From assembly GCF_013393385.1 (NCBI RefSeq), contig NZ_AP023239.1:2418001-2482000 (forward strand): a DNA stretch of 64,000 nt, given 5' to 3'. The notes below the pieces were generated by a model. It was not told the DNA's origin. It saw only the letters and a program-made list of their open reading frames with translations, and ran no database searches. A program made the position numbers and the translations under genes. The DNA comes from Paenibacillus sp. URB8-2 (GTDB lineage Bacteria; Bacillota; Bacilli; Paenibacillales; Paenibacillaceae). This document shows positions 42,982-52,572 of the stretch, in pieces (within the stretch, counting starts at the first letter, position 1; the number at the start of each line of letters is the position of its first letter).

Positions 42982-45318
42982 ATGGAGAATTATAAGAGGA
43001 AAAGTCCGGAGGAAATATTATTATCGATTTCCAAGCTTCATCGCGGACGTTTAAAAATATTCATTGGCGCGATAAGCGGAGCGGGGAAGACCTACCATAT
43101 GCTGCGGGAAGGAGTCGCGCTCAAGCAGCAAGGGATTGATGTCGTGATATGCGCAGTATCCACTTTGCAACGGCCAGAAACCATTGAACAATTGGGTACC
43201 CTGGAAAGGGTGCCAAGCATTCATTGGGACTGCGGGGGAACGGAAAAAAAGGACTTGGACGTGGAAGCATTGCTCCAGAGAAACCCGGAAGTGGTTCTCG
43301 TTGACGGCTTGGCCCACCGGAATCGGCAGGGCGCGGCACGTCCGACAAGATGGGGAGATATACAGTATTTACTTGATAATGGAATTAGCGTCATGACAAC
43401 CGTGAATGTATATGAACTGGACGGTGTCCGAGAAATAGCGCAGAAATATATGAAAATTAAAGTCGATGAGACCGTTTCTGCAAATCTATTGGAACTGGCT
43501 GATGAAATCCGCTTAATCGATGTGACCCCGGAAACGTTACTGCAGCGTTTTTCTGAAGGACATGTTCGCAACAGTAATGCCGCACCATGGTTTAAACGGG
43601 GGAATTTGGGCGTATTGCGGGAGATCGCGCTTCGGCTCGTTGCGGAAGGTGTTAACGATTCGCTGGAAAAACATCGGGAGCAGATGGGGATGATTGGGCC
43701 TTCAGGAGCGACAGAACGGATTCTAGTCTCGACTCAATATCATTGGAACGGCTCCATCTATGTGCGCCGCGGCCAACAGGTAGCCAAGCGCCTGAACGGA
43801 GAACTTTTAGTGATCACATTTGTCAAGAAAAACCGTCCTCTATCGAAAGAACAGTCTGCTTTTAAGCAGTCGTTAATGAAGCTTATTGAAAAAGTGGGTG
43901 CGGAATTTGCGGAACTGCCCCTGCATTCTCGAAGGAAATTGCCAGACAAACTCATTGAATATGCACTTGATCATAGTGTTACCCGAATTCTGGTAGGGCA
44001 CTCCCGTCAAACACGTTGGCAGGAATTGTGGCAAGGCTCAGTCGTTAATCAAATTCTCAGAAAATCGCGAAATATGGATATCTTTATTGTGGCAGATCGT
44101 GCTGCACATCAGGGAGAGCGGATTATGCCAGCCAAGATGGTAAACTCCGGAGAAAGTGCGCTCTATCATCGATTAAGCAGCCAGGAAGTCGATGAAAGAA
44201 TAGGAAGGATTAAACGAGGAAAGTTCAAAGTTTTTATAGGCGCGGCTCCCGGAGTGGGTAAAACCTATACCATGCTGCGTGAAGGCAATCATTTGTTAAA
44301 GAAGGGGACGGATGTCGTCATCGGCCTTCTGGAGACACATGGGAGGAAAGAAACCAGCCAGCAAGTATTGGATCTGCCTACGGTGGAGCGGGCAAAAATT
44401 CAATATTCAGGAACGGAACTGGAGGAAATGGATACGGAGGCCATCATTCGGCGAAACCCTGATCTGGTGCTTGTCGATGAGCTAGCCCATACCAATGTTC
44501 CTGGAAGCAAGAACAGAAAACGCTATGAAGATGTGTTGGAGATTTTAAATGCCGGAATTTCCGTCATCTCCACTGTTAATGTGCAGCATTTGGAAAGCTT
44601 GAATGACGCAGTCGCTCAAATTACAGGGGTGCGGGTCAGAGAAACGGTTCCTGATTCTATTCTTCGTATGGCAGATGAGGTAGAACTTATTGATGTAGCG
44701 CCGCAGGCTCTTCAGTCCCGTATGAAAGAAGGGAAGATCTATGCCCGGGAAAAGATTGAACAAGCACTGGGCAACTTTTTTAAAATGGGGAATTTAATTG
44801 CGCTGCGAGAACTGGCACTCCGTGAAATTGCAGATGATGTGGACGAACGACTGGAAGCATGGGAGCGAAAAAGTTCTTTGCGAGGTCCATGGAATAAACG
44901 GGAGCTTATCTTTGTCTGTGTCAAGCTAAGTCAGGATGCAGAGAAGTTAATACGGCGAGGATTTAGAACTGCATTTCGTTTAAAAGCGGAATGGATTGTC
45001 ATGTATGTGCACACTACAAAAGTAATGAATGAAGAGGAGTTGAAGAAAACACAGATGCTTGAAAGTCTGACCAATCGTTTAGGCGGAAAATTTGAAATTG
45101 TCTCCCCCGGACATTCTGCAAAGCTTGCAGATATTCTTCTTGCCAAAGCCAATGAGCGCCGGGCTACCCAAATAATTATTGGCCAATGTGATCGGCCCTT
45201 TTGGAAACGTTTATGGGGAGGCACTGTCATCAAAAAATTACTTCGCACGGCACGACACATGGATATTCTTATTGTCGCCAATTATGATCCCAATATCAAG
45301 CGAGATTCATCCTCCTGA
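42982..45318 (+). CDS. Tandem KdpD sensor-module protein without kinase
   Basis: A 778-residue soluble protein made of two head-to-tail KdpD plus USP modules. Module 1 (about residues 10-375) has a P-loop GAISGAGKT and a degenerate Walker B VLVDGLAHRN, in which the usual Glu is Gly. Module 2 (about 400-770) has the canonical GAAPGVGKT and VLVDELAHTN. Each is followed by a USP-like domain. No membrane helices, no histidine kinase. Single short KdpD-like proteins are known in other bacteria; a fused pair is unusual. ATG at 42982 follows GGAGG. Position after kdpC suggests it modulates Kdp regulation. Confidence 0.85.
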   Translation: MENYKRKSPEEILLSISKLHRGRLKIFIGAISGAGKTYHMLREGVALKQQGIDVVICAVSTLQRPETIEQLGTLERVPSIHWDCGGTEKKDLDVEALLQRNPEVVLVDGLAHRNRQGAARPTRWGDIQYLLDNGISVMTTVNVYELDGVREIAQKYMKIKVDETVSANLLELADEIRLIDVTPETLLQRFSEGHVRNSNAAPWFKRGNLGVLREIALRLVAEGVNDSLEKHREQMGMIGPSGATERILVSTQYHWNGSIYVRRGQQVAKRLNGELLVITFVKKNRPLSKEQSAFKQSLMKLIEKVGAEFAELPLHSRRKLPDKLIEYALDHSVTRILVGHSRQTRWQELWQGSVVNQILRKSRNMDIFIVADRAAHQGERIMPAKMVNSGESALYHRLSSQEVDERIGRIKRGKFKVFIGAAPGVGKTYTMLREGNHLLKKGTDVVIGLLETHGRKETSQQVLDLPTVERAKIQYSGTELEEMDTEAIIRRNPDLVLVDELAHTNVPGSKNRKRYEDVLEILNAGISVISTVNVQHLESLNDAVAQITGVRVRETVPDSILRMADEVELIDVAPQALQSRMKEGKIYAREKIEQALGNFFKMGNLIALRELALREIADDVDERLEAWERKSSLRGPWNKRELIFVCVKLSQDAEKLIRRGFRTAFRLKAEWIVMYVHTTKVMNEEELKKTQMLESLTNRLGGKFEIVSPGHSAKLADILLAKANERRATQIIIGQCDRPFWKRLWGGTVIKKLLRTARHMDILIVANYDPNIKRDSSS

Positions 45319-45348
45319 GGATTCACACATTTTTTTGCAAGATCACAG

Positions 45349-45394
45349 AAAAACAGACCTGATGCGGAAACTCTCGATCAGGCCTGTTTTTCTT
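45349..45394 (+). terminator. Rho-independent terminator
   Basis: AAAAACAG-CCTGAT pairs with ATCAGG-CTGTTTTT, followed by TTCTTG. It closes the kdp locus. Confidence 0.8.
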
Positions 45395-45476
45395 GTTAAA
45401 GGAGGCGCGAAAAATGATCGGCAGCCGAGCTAAGTTAGCAGGCATATACTTACAGCATCAAAATGCAAATTTATTC

Positions 45477-47204
45477 TTACGCACTCGCCAAGTCTTTGGC
45501 TTCTCTTTCAAAGGTTCGAACCAATTCCGGATAAAGGTCGCCTTCTCTTAGCAGCTCCTCATGCGTGCCTTCCTCGACGACCTGCCCATCTTTCATGACG
45601 AAGATGATGTCTGCATTCATTACCGTGGACAACCGGTGCGCAATGATGATCGTTGTTCGCCCCGAGCGCTTGTCATCCAGCAGTTGCTGCACCTTCCTTT
45701 CCGTCTCCAAATCAAGGGCGGATGTGGCTTCATCCAGGATGAGAATATCGGGATCTCTCAGCATCGCTCTCGCCAGGGCTAGACGCTGACGCTGGCCTCC
45801 GGAGAGCTGAATGCCCCGTTCCCCTATGGTTTCATCCAGCTTGTTCGGCAGCTTCATTACCGTATCAAGAAGCTGCGCGTCCTGCAGCACGCCGGCAAGC
45901 TGTTCATCCGTGTCTTCCCGGCCGAACAACAGGTTCTGCCGGATCGTGTCGGCGAGCAGGTAAGGCTCCTGGAATACGATCGCAATCCTGCTCATCCAGT
46001 CCTGCCGACGAATATCGGTAAGCGGAATCCCGTTCACCAGAATTTCGCCTTTGCTTGGGTTGTAGAAGCGGGTGAGAAGCTGGGCCACGGTCGATTTGCC
46101 ACCGCCGCTTGCTCCGACGAATGCGATCTTCTTTCCGACAGGAAGGACGGCGGTGAGGCCGTTAAGTATTTTTTTATCCTCATAAGCAAAGCTGACGTTC
46201 TGGAATTGGACGGATTGAACCTCGCCGCTGAGGGCTTCCGTCCCGTTATCGATTTGCGGAATACCATTGAAAGCTTCGATGCGATCGATTAAAGCGAAGC
46301 GCGCGATCATCATCATGGCGTAATCGAACAGCCAATGGATTTTATCCATTACCTGCAGTACCAATTGAAGGACGACCACGAAGGTGCCAAGGCTCAGTCG
46401 GCCCTCAATCAGCTGATAGCCGCCTACGGCTACAACCGAAACGGCAACCCCCCACCGCAAGGGCGCGCTGAACAGCATCTGAAGGTTGACGGTCCGCCCT
46501 TCCTGCAGGATCGCGTCAAAGTATTTTTTAAACAAGGCTTGATAGCGGTTCGACTCCCATTCAGTTCTGTGAAAGGCAACAACCTCCCGTGTCGAGGAGA
46601 TCCCTTCCTCCAGATGAACCGTCAGATCCGTCCGCTTCTCCAGCACGACGGCTGCCGCTTTCTTGATCCTTTTCGCAAAGAAACAGGCATTTCCAATATA
46701 CAGCAAGCACACGGCCAGGACGCACACCATGACCCAAATGCTTGAATAGCCGACAATGGCAAGCATGATGAGTGCTTCGAACATACTCCTAATCCCGGTG
46801 GGTGTAAGGTAACTGACCAGAGAACCCGTATCCAGCACATCGCTGTTCAGGTTTTGTACGAACCTGGCGGCTCGCTCTTTTTGGAAAGTGGAGATTGGAA
46901 AGCGGAATAACCGGGTGAACATGTTTTTGGTCATGATTTTCGTAATAATATATTCGTTTCGGACAAACGTATACGGCGTGGCGACGAACAAGATGGCACT
47001 ACAGATGAAAATAATGGCGTACACACTAAGTAGAACGGGCAGAAGCTCGAACTTTTGCTGCATGAACAGATCATCGATGATGTACTTTTGCACGTAGACG
47101 GATGCGACGCCGAAGAAACTTTCCAAAACGAGCAGCACAATGGCCAGCTGGAAGCCGGCTCGGATCATCATGAGATGATCCCATATCCATTTCACATATT
47201 TCAC
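45477..47204 (-). CDS. ABC exporter half-transporter (second of pair)
   Basis: A 575-residue protein: six-helix exporter domain followed by an ATPase with GASGGGKST, signature LSGGQRQRLALARAM, DEATSALD and the H-loop IIAHRLST. It probably forms a heterodimer with the product of the gene just upstream to export lipids, peptides or drugs. The start is GTG at 47204, overlapping the upstream stop as GTGA with GGAGG in front, so the two are coupled. Confidence 0.9.
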   Translation of the reverse strand: MKYVKWIWDHLMMIRAGFQLAIVLLVLESFFGVASVYVQKYIIDDLFMQQKFELLPVLLSVYAIIFICSAILFVATPYTFVRNEYIITKIMTKNMFTRLFRFPISTFQKERAARFVQNLNSDVLDTGSLVSYLTPTGIRSMFEALIMLAIVGYSSIWVMVCVLAVCLLYIGNACFFAKRIKKAAAVVLEKRTDLTVHLEEGISSTREVVAFHRTEWESNRYQALFKKYFDAILQEGRTVNLQMLFSAPLRWGVAVSVVAVGGYQLIEGRLSLGTFVVVLQLVLQVMDKIHWLFDYAMMMIARFALIDRIEAFNGIPQIDNGTEALSGEVQSVQFQNVSFAYEDKKILNGLTAVLPVGKKIAFVGASGGGKSTVAQLLTRFYNPSKGEILVNGIPLTDIRRQDWMSRIAIVFQEPYLLADTIRQNLLFGREDTDEQLAGVLQDAQLLDTVMKLPNKLDETIGERGIQLSGGQRQRLALARAMLRDPDILILDEATSALDLETERKVQQLLDDKRSGRTTIIIAHRLSTVMNADIIFVMKDGQVVEEGTHEELLREGDLYPELVRTFEREAKDLASA

Positions 47205-49015
47205 AGCGTATCCTCCGAATCACCGGTAATAGCGACCGTTTGCCCCTGCCCCTGGGCCAGATTATAGAAGATGCCTTCCCGGGCGATTAGCTCTTCATAG
47301 GAACCGATCTCTGCGATTGTCCCTTCATCCACGACCACAATCCGGTCAAAATCCTTTATAGTCGATAATCGGTGTGCGACGGCAATCATCGTACGGCCTT
47401 GAAAGAGACGATCCAGCGCCGTCTTCACTTCTCCCTCGGACACATTATCCAGCGCGGAAGTTGCTTCATCCAGCAGGACGATTCTCGGATCTGAGATCAG
47501 CATGCGGGCAATCGCGATTCTTTGCTTCTGTCCGCCAGACAGCTTCATGCCGCGGTCGCCGACCAAAGTGTCATAGCCCTGCGGAAGCTGAAGGATGAAT
47601 TCATGCGCCATGGCCGCTTTCGCAGCCTGCTCAATCTCTTCGTCCGACGCCTCCGGCCGTCCAAAGCGAATGTTCTCTCTGACGGAGAAGCCAAACAGAT
47701 ACGACTCCTGAAAGACATAACCAATGCTTCCTCTTAAATCTTGAAAAGACAGGCGGGTGATGGGGACCCCATCCAGCTCGATCGTTCCTTCCTGAGGATC
47801 ATAGAAGCGGTTAATCAGCTTGAGTAAAGTCGATTTTCCGTTGCCGCTTGTGCCGACAAAGGCCAGCCTTTCACCGGGCCGGATGTCGAGCGAGAAGTCT
47901 CTGATGACCGGCGGGCGATTCGGGTAATGGAAGCCGACGTCCTTGAAAGTAATTCGGCCGTTTACAGTTCCCATGGGAATGGGATGCTCCGGTTCCTCCA
48001 CAAGTGGTTTCAGCAGCATGAGCCTGCGAATCGGATTGGCCTGCTCCAGCATCATCCCTTGCTGCGCAAGATTGCCGATCAGCATGGATAATTTGAACAT
48101 GACGACAGAGTAAATGAGGAAAAAGGAAAGGAAAGCGCCTACAGTTAACGTCTGATTACGAATAAACCAATAGCCGAATATGAACAGCGCGACCGCGCCG
48201 GCGTCGAAGAACACCCTTCGGATGCTCCAGCGGGTATGTATGAAGAATACCCATTTCAAGGTGGTGTCCGTGACGGTCTGATACAGCCGAAGCCCACGCT
48301 GCAAATCCCAATTCTCAGCGGAAAAAGCCCGAAAGTCGCGGATGCCTGACACCGATTCATGGATTTTGCGGTTATAGTCCATCCGCTGTGTATTCATGCG
48401 CTCATTCCACTCCGTGGTCTTTCGATCAAGACTCGGCCCTACGGCATAGTAGATCAGGAAGAACGGAACGGCAACCAATGTCAATTTGAGACTGCCAGAC
48501 ACCATCACGGAAACGGCGAGAATGACGAAGAGCGCAAGCTCCAGCATATCGGGAAAAAAGCTGGTGTACAGCTCCTGCACCGCGTGCACCTGATTGTTCA
48601 TCAAAGAGAGCGTTTCGCCTACGGGACGCTGTTCATAGTAGGAAAAGCCAAGCTTCCGCAGTTTCTGGAGAACGGAGAACTGCAGATCACGCGCGGCTTT
48701 GCTTCCGACCGCTCTTTGAAGCAAATTGCGAAGAAGAGAAGCGGAGACGGAGAACGCCACGATTCCAATGAGCAGGAGAAGCATACTTGTAAAAGCGCTT
48801 TTATTTTTGTCCGGAATGATGTTGTCGACCAGATGCTCGATCATCTTCGGAATGACCAGCTCTCCCGCGGCGGCAATCAGTCCGCACAGCACGATCACCG
48901 TAAGTTGGCCCGCGTAAGGCCGAAGATAGGATACAACCCACAGATAAAGCCTGAAACGGTGCTCTTGCGGATATTCTGCCTGATTTACGGTCACAGCTTC
49001 AGAAACTTGGCTCAA
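47201..49015 (-). CDS. ABC exporter half-transporter (first of pair)
   Basis: A 604-residue protein with six membrane helices and an ATPase: GTSGNGKST, LSGGQKQRIAIARML, DEATSALDNVSE and VAHRLSTI. Both halves of the pair have intact Walker B glutamates, so neither nucleotide site looks degenerate. TTG at 49015 is preferred because AAGGAG precedes it; an in-frame ATG at 49036 has no Shine-Dalgarno. First gene of a two-gene operon. Confidence 0.88.
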   Translation of the reverse strand: MSQVSEAVTVNQAEYPQEHRFRLYLWVVSYLRPYAGQLTVIVLCGLIAAAGELVIPKMIEHLVDNIIPDKNKSAFTSMLLLLIGIVAFSVSASLLRNLLQRAVGSKAARDLQFSVLQKLRKLGFSYYEQRPVGETLSLMNNQVHAVQELYTSFFPDMLELALFVILAVSVMVSGSLKLTLVAVPFFLIYYAVGPSLDRKTTEWNERMNTQRMDYNRKIHESVSGIRDFRAFSAENWDLQRGLRLYQTVTDTTLKWVFFIHTRWSIRRVFFDAGAVALFIFGYWFIRNQTLTVGAFLSFFLIYSVVMFKLSMLIGNLAQQGMMLEQANPIRRLMLLKPLVEEPEHPIPMGTVNGRITFKDVGFHYPNRPPVIRDFSLDIRPGERLAFVGTSGNGKSTLLKLINRFYDPQEGTIELDGVPITRLSFQDLRGSIGYVFQESYLFGFSVRENIRFGRPEASDEEIEQAAKAAMAHEFILQLPQGYDTLVGDRGMKLSGGQKQRIAIARMLISDPRIVLLDEATSALDNVSEGEVKTALDRLFQGRTMIAVAHRLSTIKDFDRIVVVDEGTIAEIGSYEELIAREGIFYNLAQGQGQTVAITGDSEDTL

Positions 49016-49260
49016 GCTTAAACACTCCTTATTCATAAAAATATTTCCAAATTTGGTTACGCATACTGAGTTCAATTACACCATATACAATAGATTTTTT
49101 GTTCACAACTACTTTTATCGGTTATTTTGTTTTAATTTCATCTGATCAGATGGAGATTAAACTCCGTCTCCGAAAAGTGTTACCTTTCCATAGCAGGAGG
49201 GTGATAGAAAATGGGGGGGACCGTCACACACTTTAAATGTTTGGCAGTTTTTGTATAGGA

Positions 49261-49284
49261 AAACCCCCAGTTCGACTGAGGGTT
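49261..49284 (-). terminator. Rho-independent terminator
   Basis: On the minus strand AACCCTCAGT and ACTGGGGGTT form a 10-bp stem around CGA, followed by TTTT. It ends the activase gene. Confidence 0.8.
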
Positions 49285-49309
49285 CACGAAACCTTTAAGG
49301 TATAAACAG

Positions 49310-50068
49310 TCATCTTATAAGATTTTGAAAGGCTTCCTGATAGGCGGCCAATTCCAACTCGGTAAACAATGAAGCGTTATCTGGGGCATTGTGCCGCCCT
49401 GACGAATCTGCCTGAGTGCTGAAGGGGTAAAGCTGCACTTGTTTTACACCTATACGCTGGAGCAGTCTGGCAAATCCTTCCGCATCTTCCGGACGGTCGT
49501 TCAATCCGGGAATAAGGTTAAGCCGCACCTCAACCTCGCTTGGACTGGAGAGAGAGTTCCGTAAATTTTCAATGATCAGATCATTGTAAACTCCGGTTAT
49601 TTTTCTGTGCGCTTCACGTTCATAGTGTTTTAGATAGAATATCAGATGATCGATTAGAGGAAGCAGTTTGGCAAACTGAGCCTCTGGCACATATCCGGTA
49701 GTTTCAACGGTCGTATGTACTCCGAGCTCTTTCAAGCGTGACAGCAGTTCATGGAGAAAGGTGTGCTGCATCAAGGCTTCTCCGCCGGTCAACGTGACCC
49801 CGGACACTGTCCTTCTGGCTGGATCATGATTATCGAGGCATAACTCCAATACCTCCTGAACGGAATAAATCCGTCCGTCTTCGAAATGTTTAGCTCTGAT
49901 CGGGTCCCATAACAACCTGACATCGGGATTGCGGAACTCCGGATTGGGGCACCAATTGCAGTACAGAGGACAGCCCTTTAGGTAAAGAATCGTTTGAGTA
50001 CCGGAACCGTCAGGGGTGCTATGTTTCTGAATTTCACGAATGCAAGCGCTTACGTTTCTCGTTATCAA
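49310..50068 (-). CDS. Radical SAM glycyl-radical-enzyme activase (PflA-like)
   Basis: A 252-residue radical SAM protein. The CxxxCxxC iron-sulphur motif is GCPLYCNWC (Cys33, 37, 40), with the GGE motif in TLTGGEALM. It lacks the extra ferredoxin-like insert of many activases, so it is of the pyruvate formate-lyase activase size. Such proteins install a glycyl radical on a partner enzyme; no partner gene is in the window. The start is TTG at 50068 with AAGGAGGAA in front. Confidence 0.85.
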   Translation of the reverse strand: MITRNVSACIREIQKHSTPDGSGTQTILYLKGCPLYCNWCPNPEFRNPDVRLLWDPIRAKHFEDGRIYSVQEVLELCLDNHDPARRTVSGVTLTGGEALMQHTFLHELLSRLKELGVHTTVETTGYVPEAQFAKLLPLIDHLIFYLKHYEREAHRKITGVYNDLIIENLRNSLSSPSEVEVRLNLIPGLNDRPEDAEGFARLLQRIGVKQVQLYPFSTQADSSGRHNAPDNASLFTELELAAYQEAFQNLIR

Positions 50069-50466
50069 AGAATATTCCTCCTTATAATGTTGACAAGCGT
50101 GGGCTTAACATTCACTGCAATTGATCACAAAAATCCCTGGACAACCCAAACTGCGCACACGTCCGTTATTTAACCAAAGATCAGTTCACAAAACCCGGAT
50201 AAAATGAAAATAATGTGAAAATTCAGAATTCAATCGTCATTCCAGGGAGAACAAGGTTTGTACGATAACTTTTACAATATATATTCATGAGACCGTGAAA
50301 TATAATACAAACGCCTTTAGGGCTTTTATTTTTAATTCATTATATTGTGAATTATGGATATATCTTTATGATGGCACAACCGTTTTTTGTACCTGGACAA
50401 GCCGACTATTGAGAAATATGATATATAGAAATATATGTAAATGTTTTTCAATAGGAGGGCAAGACG
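50069..50466. other. Divergent intergenic region
   Basis: About 398 bp between the activase and the AICAR transformylase gene, AT-rich, with a TATAAT at about 50300. I looked for a ZTP riboswitch, expected for such genes, and saw no matching core. Confidence 0.45.
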
Positions 50467-51642
50467 ATGAAGCAAAAAGAAATTATTTTGAAATATGGAA
50501 TTAATCCATACCAAAAGCCGTCAAGGATTTATTCCGAAACAGGTCAATTGCCTATTGAAGTATTAAACGGGAATCCGGGATACATCAATTTTATGGATGC
50601 TATTAATTCTTGGCAGTTGGTTAAGGAGCTTAAGATTGCCTTGAAACTCCCTGCGGCAGCTTCCTTCAAACATGTAAGCCCGGCAGGCAGTGGATTAGGG
50701 CTGCCACTTGATGAAAACCTAAAGAAGGCTTATTTTGTTGAGAATATGGAATTAAGTCCATTAGCTGCCGCGTATGCCAGAGCTAGAGGTGCGGACAGGA
50801 TTTCTTCTTTTGGAGATTGGATCGCTCTAAGCGACAAGGTAGATGAGTCAACTGCTTTGCTGATCAAAAAGGAAGTATCAGACGGTATCATTGCCCCTGA
50901 TTATTCCGTCGAAGCCTTGAAAATTCTTAAAGAAAAGCGCAAAGGCAGCTTCAATATTATTAAAATAGATCCGGACTATGAACCTGATGCCTTAGATTCA
51001 AGAAAAATGTATGGAATTGTTTTTGAGCAGCACCGGAATAACCTAATTCCCAATACGGATTTACTACATAATATTGTAACTGAAAATAAGAATCTGCCTG
51101 ATGAAGCTGTCCGCGATTTGATCGTTTCAATGATAACTTTAAAATATACCCAGTCCAATTCCGTTTGTTATGCCTTGAATGGACAGGTTATTGGATGTGG
51201 AGCTGGGCAGCAGTCCAGAATTCATTGTACTCGTCTCGCTGGAGAAAAAGCGGACCTCTGGTTCCTTCGTCAGCATCCAGCGGTGGTGAACTTACCGTTT
51301 AAAGGAGGCGTTTCGAGAACAGAAAAAGATATTTCAATTGATCAGTTCCTGGGGAACAATACAACAGCTGAGGAAATGAAAGGTTGGGGAGATGTCTTTG
51401 TAAATATTCCAAAAAGACTCACCCAGGAAGAAAAAAACGATTGGCTGAAGAATTTAGATGGCGTTTCCTTTGGCTCTGATGCATTTTTTCCTCAAAGGGA
51501 CAATATCGATCGCGCCCAAAAAAGCGGTGTAAAATATATTGTCCAACCAGGCGGCTCAATTAGGGACTATAAGGTTATTAACGCGTGTAACGAATATGGA
51601 ATGGTGATGGCGTTCTCCAACACTCGGTTGTTTCATCACTAA
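50467..51642 (+). CDS. Stand-alone AICAR transformylase (PurH C-domain only)
   Basis: A 391-residue protein corresponding to the transformylase half of PurH, without the IMP cyclohydrolase domain. The catalytic Lys-His pair is in AASFKHVSPAGSG; the folate/AICAR site region GCGAGQQSRIHCTRLAG is intact. It adds the formyl group to AICAR in purine synthesis. ATG at 50467 follows AGGAGGG. It probably duplicates the function of a full purH elsewhere. Confidence 0.88.
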   Translation: MKQKEIILKYGINPYQKPSRIYSETGQLPIEVLNGNPGYINFMDAINSWQLVKELKIALKLPAAASFKHVSPAGSGLGLPLDENLKKAYFVENMELSPLAAAYARARGADRISSFGDWIALSDKVDESTALLIKKEVSDGIIAPDYSVEALKILKEKRKGSFNIIKIDPDYEPDALDSRKMYGIVFEQHRNNLIPNTDLLHNIVTENKNLPDEAVRDLIVSMITLKYTQSNSVCYALNGQVIGCGAGQQSRIHCTRLAGEKADLWFLRQHPAVVNLPFKGGVSRTEKDISIDQFLGNNTTAEEMKGWGDVFVNIPKRLTQEEKNDWLKNLDGVSFGSDAFFPQRDNIDRAQKSGVKYIVQPGGSIRDYKVINACNEYGMVMAFSNTRLFHH

Positions 51643-51676
51643 TTGTTCCATATATTGGTTCAAAGGGGCTGCTGGA

Positions 51677-52480
51677 ATGTCAATTCGCACTACCAAATAT
51701 AAGGTACCGAATCTCTTGAAACAGATTCAAGCTTTTGAGGAATTGATCCAAAAGGAGACGGGCAAGGATCTCGATCATTACATGGGTGTTCAATTCCACT
51801 ACGATAAAGCTCAGGAAGAATGCGACTTTGCCTATCACTGTGACCCGATTGACGGCATCGAAATGGCTTCAACAGGTTTCGACGGAATCCATTTTTCCTT
51901 TCTAACCGACCATGGTGCGGCTAAGGATTTGGATCATGCAGCAATCGTATTGGTAGATCCCTCTTGGCATGAATATCATGTCTCACTTGTTGCATCCAAC
52001 TTAAAAGATTTCCTGCGGTTGTTTATTACGACGAAAAATGTCTTTTCTCTTCAACCGGAAGATGACTCCTATAAAAATGGTGAGATTAACGAAGATACGG
52101 ATTACATATACCGCAGGCTACTGGAGTATTTTGAACTTACGCCGTTCGAAGATCCAGTTGCCTACCGTAACGAAATGATAGATGCTCGTAGTCGTTCAGT
52201 TATGCTCCCCACCAGAAATGGGCTTGGTGTTGTGCAAGTCTCATCGGATCAGCATCATGCTTCATTTGACGTCGATGAAGATGGAGACATAGACTTAAGC
52301 GAACTCCAGACCTTTTTTGCCAAAGCCAGTGTAGAGAGTAAACTCGCCAGCATTAGGGACTTGCAGGAAGCTACAGTGCTAACCGATGATGAGTTGACGG
52401 ATTTTCCGGTGGAGGACCTTCAGAACGCCGGTTTTATTGAGGAAGCTAAGATGTTGAAAGTTATTGCGACAGATTATTGA
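51677..52480 (+). CDS. Protein of unknown function with EF-hand loop
   Basis: A 267-residue acidic soluble protein. The only recognisable feature is a textbook calcium-binding EF-hand loop, DVDEDGDIDLSE (residues 198-209). The N-terminal half (GIHFSFLTDHGAAKDLDHAAIVLVDP and SNLKDFLRLFI) faintly recalls SMI1/KNR4-type domains, which are often immunity proteins. ATG at 51677 follows AAAGGGG. It lies 34 bases after the transformylase and may be co-transcribed. Confidence 0.65.
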   Translation: MSIRTTKYKVPNLLKQIQAFEELIQKETGKDLDHYMGVQFHYDKAQEECDFAYHCDPIDGIEMASTGFDGIHFSFLTDHGAAKDLDHAAIVLVDPSWHEYHVSLVASNLKDFLRLFITTKNVFSLQPEDDSYKNGEINEDTDYIYRRLLEYFELTPFEDPVAYRNEMIDARSRSVMLPTRNGLGVVQVSSDQHHASFDVDEDGDIDLSELQTFFAKASVESKLASIRDLQEATVLTDDELTDFPVEDLQNAGFIEEAKMLKVIATDY

Positions 52481-52531
52481 TATTCATTTGATGATGAAGA
52501 ATAGATTGACCAAAATAGGGGGGGAGGGGAC

Positions 52532-52572
52532 TGCCCGAAAGTAAAATTCACTTCTGGGCAGCTTGCTTTTTA
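52532..52572 (+). terminator. Possible terminator
   Basis: CTGCCC and GGGCAG with an inner AGT/ACT, followed by CTTGCTTTTT. It overlaps the end of the convergent dehydrogenase gene. Confidence 0.45.

Noticed and set aside
45414..45551. 45-codon frame with GGAGGCG before its ATG
   Set aside because: It runs antisense into the ABC transporter 3' end and resembles nothing; the ribosome site may be a remnant of a lost gene.
50069..50466. ZTP riboswitch before the AICAR transformylase gene
   Set aside because: No match to the conserved ZTP-aptamer segments in either half of the region.
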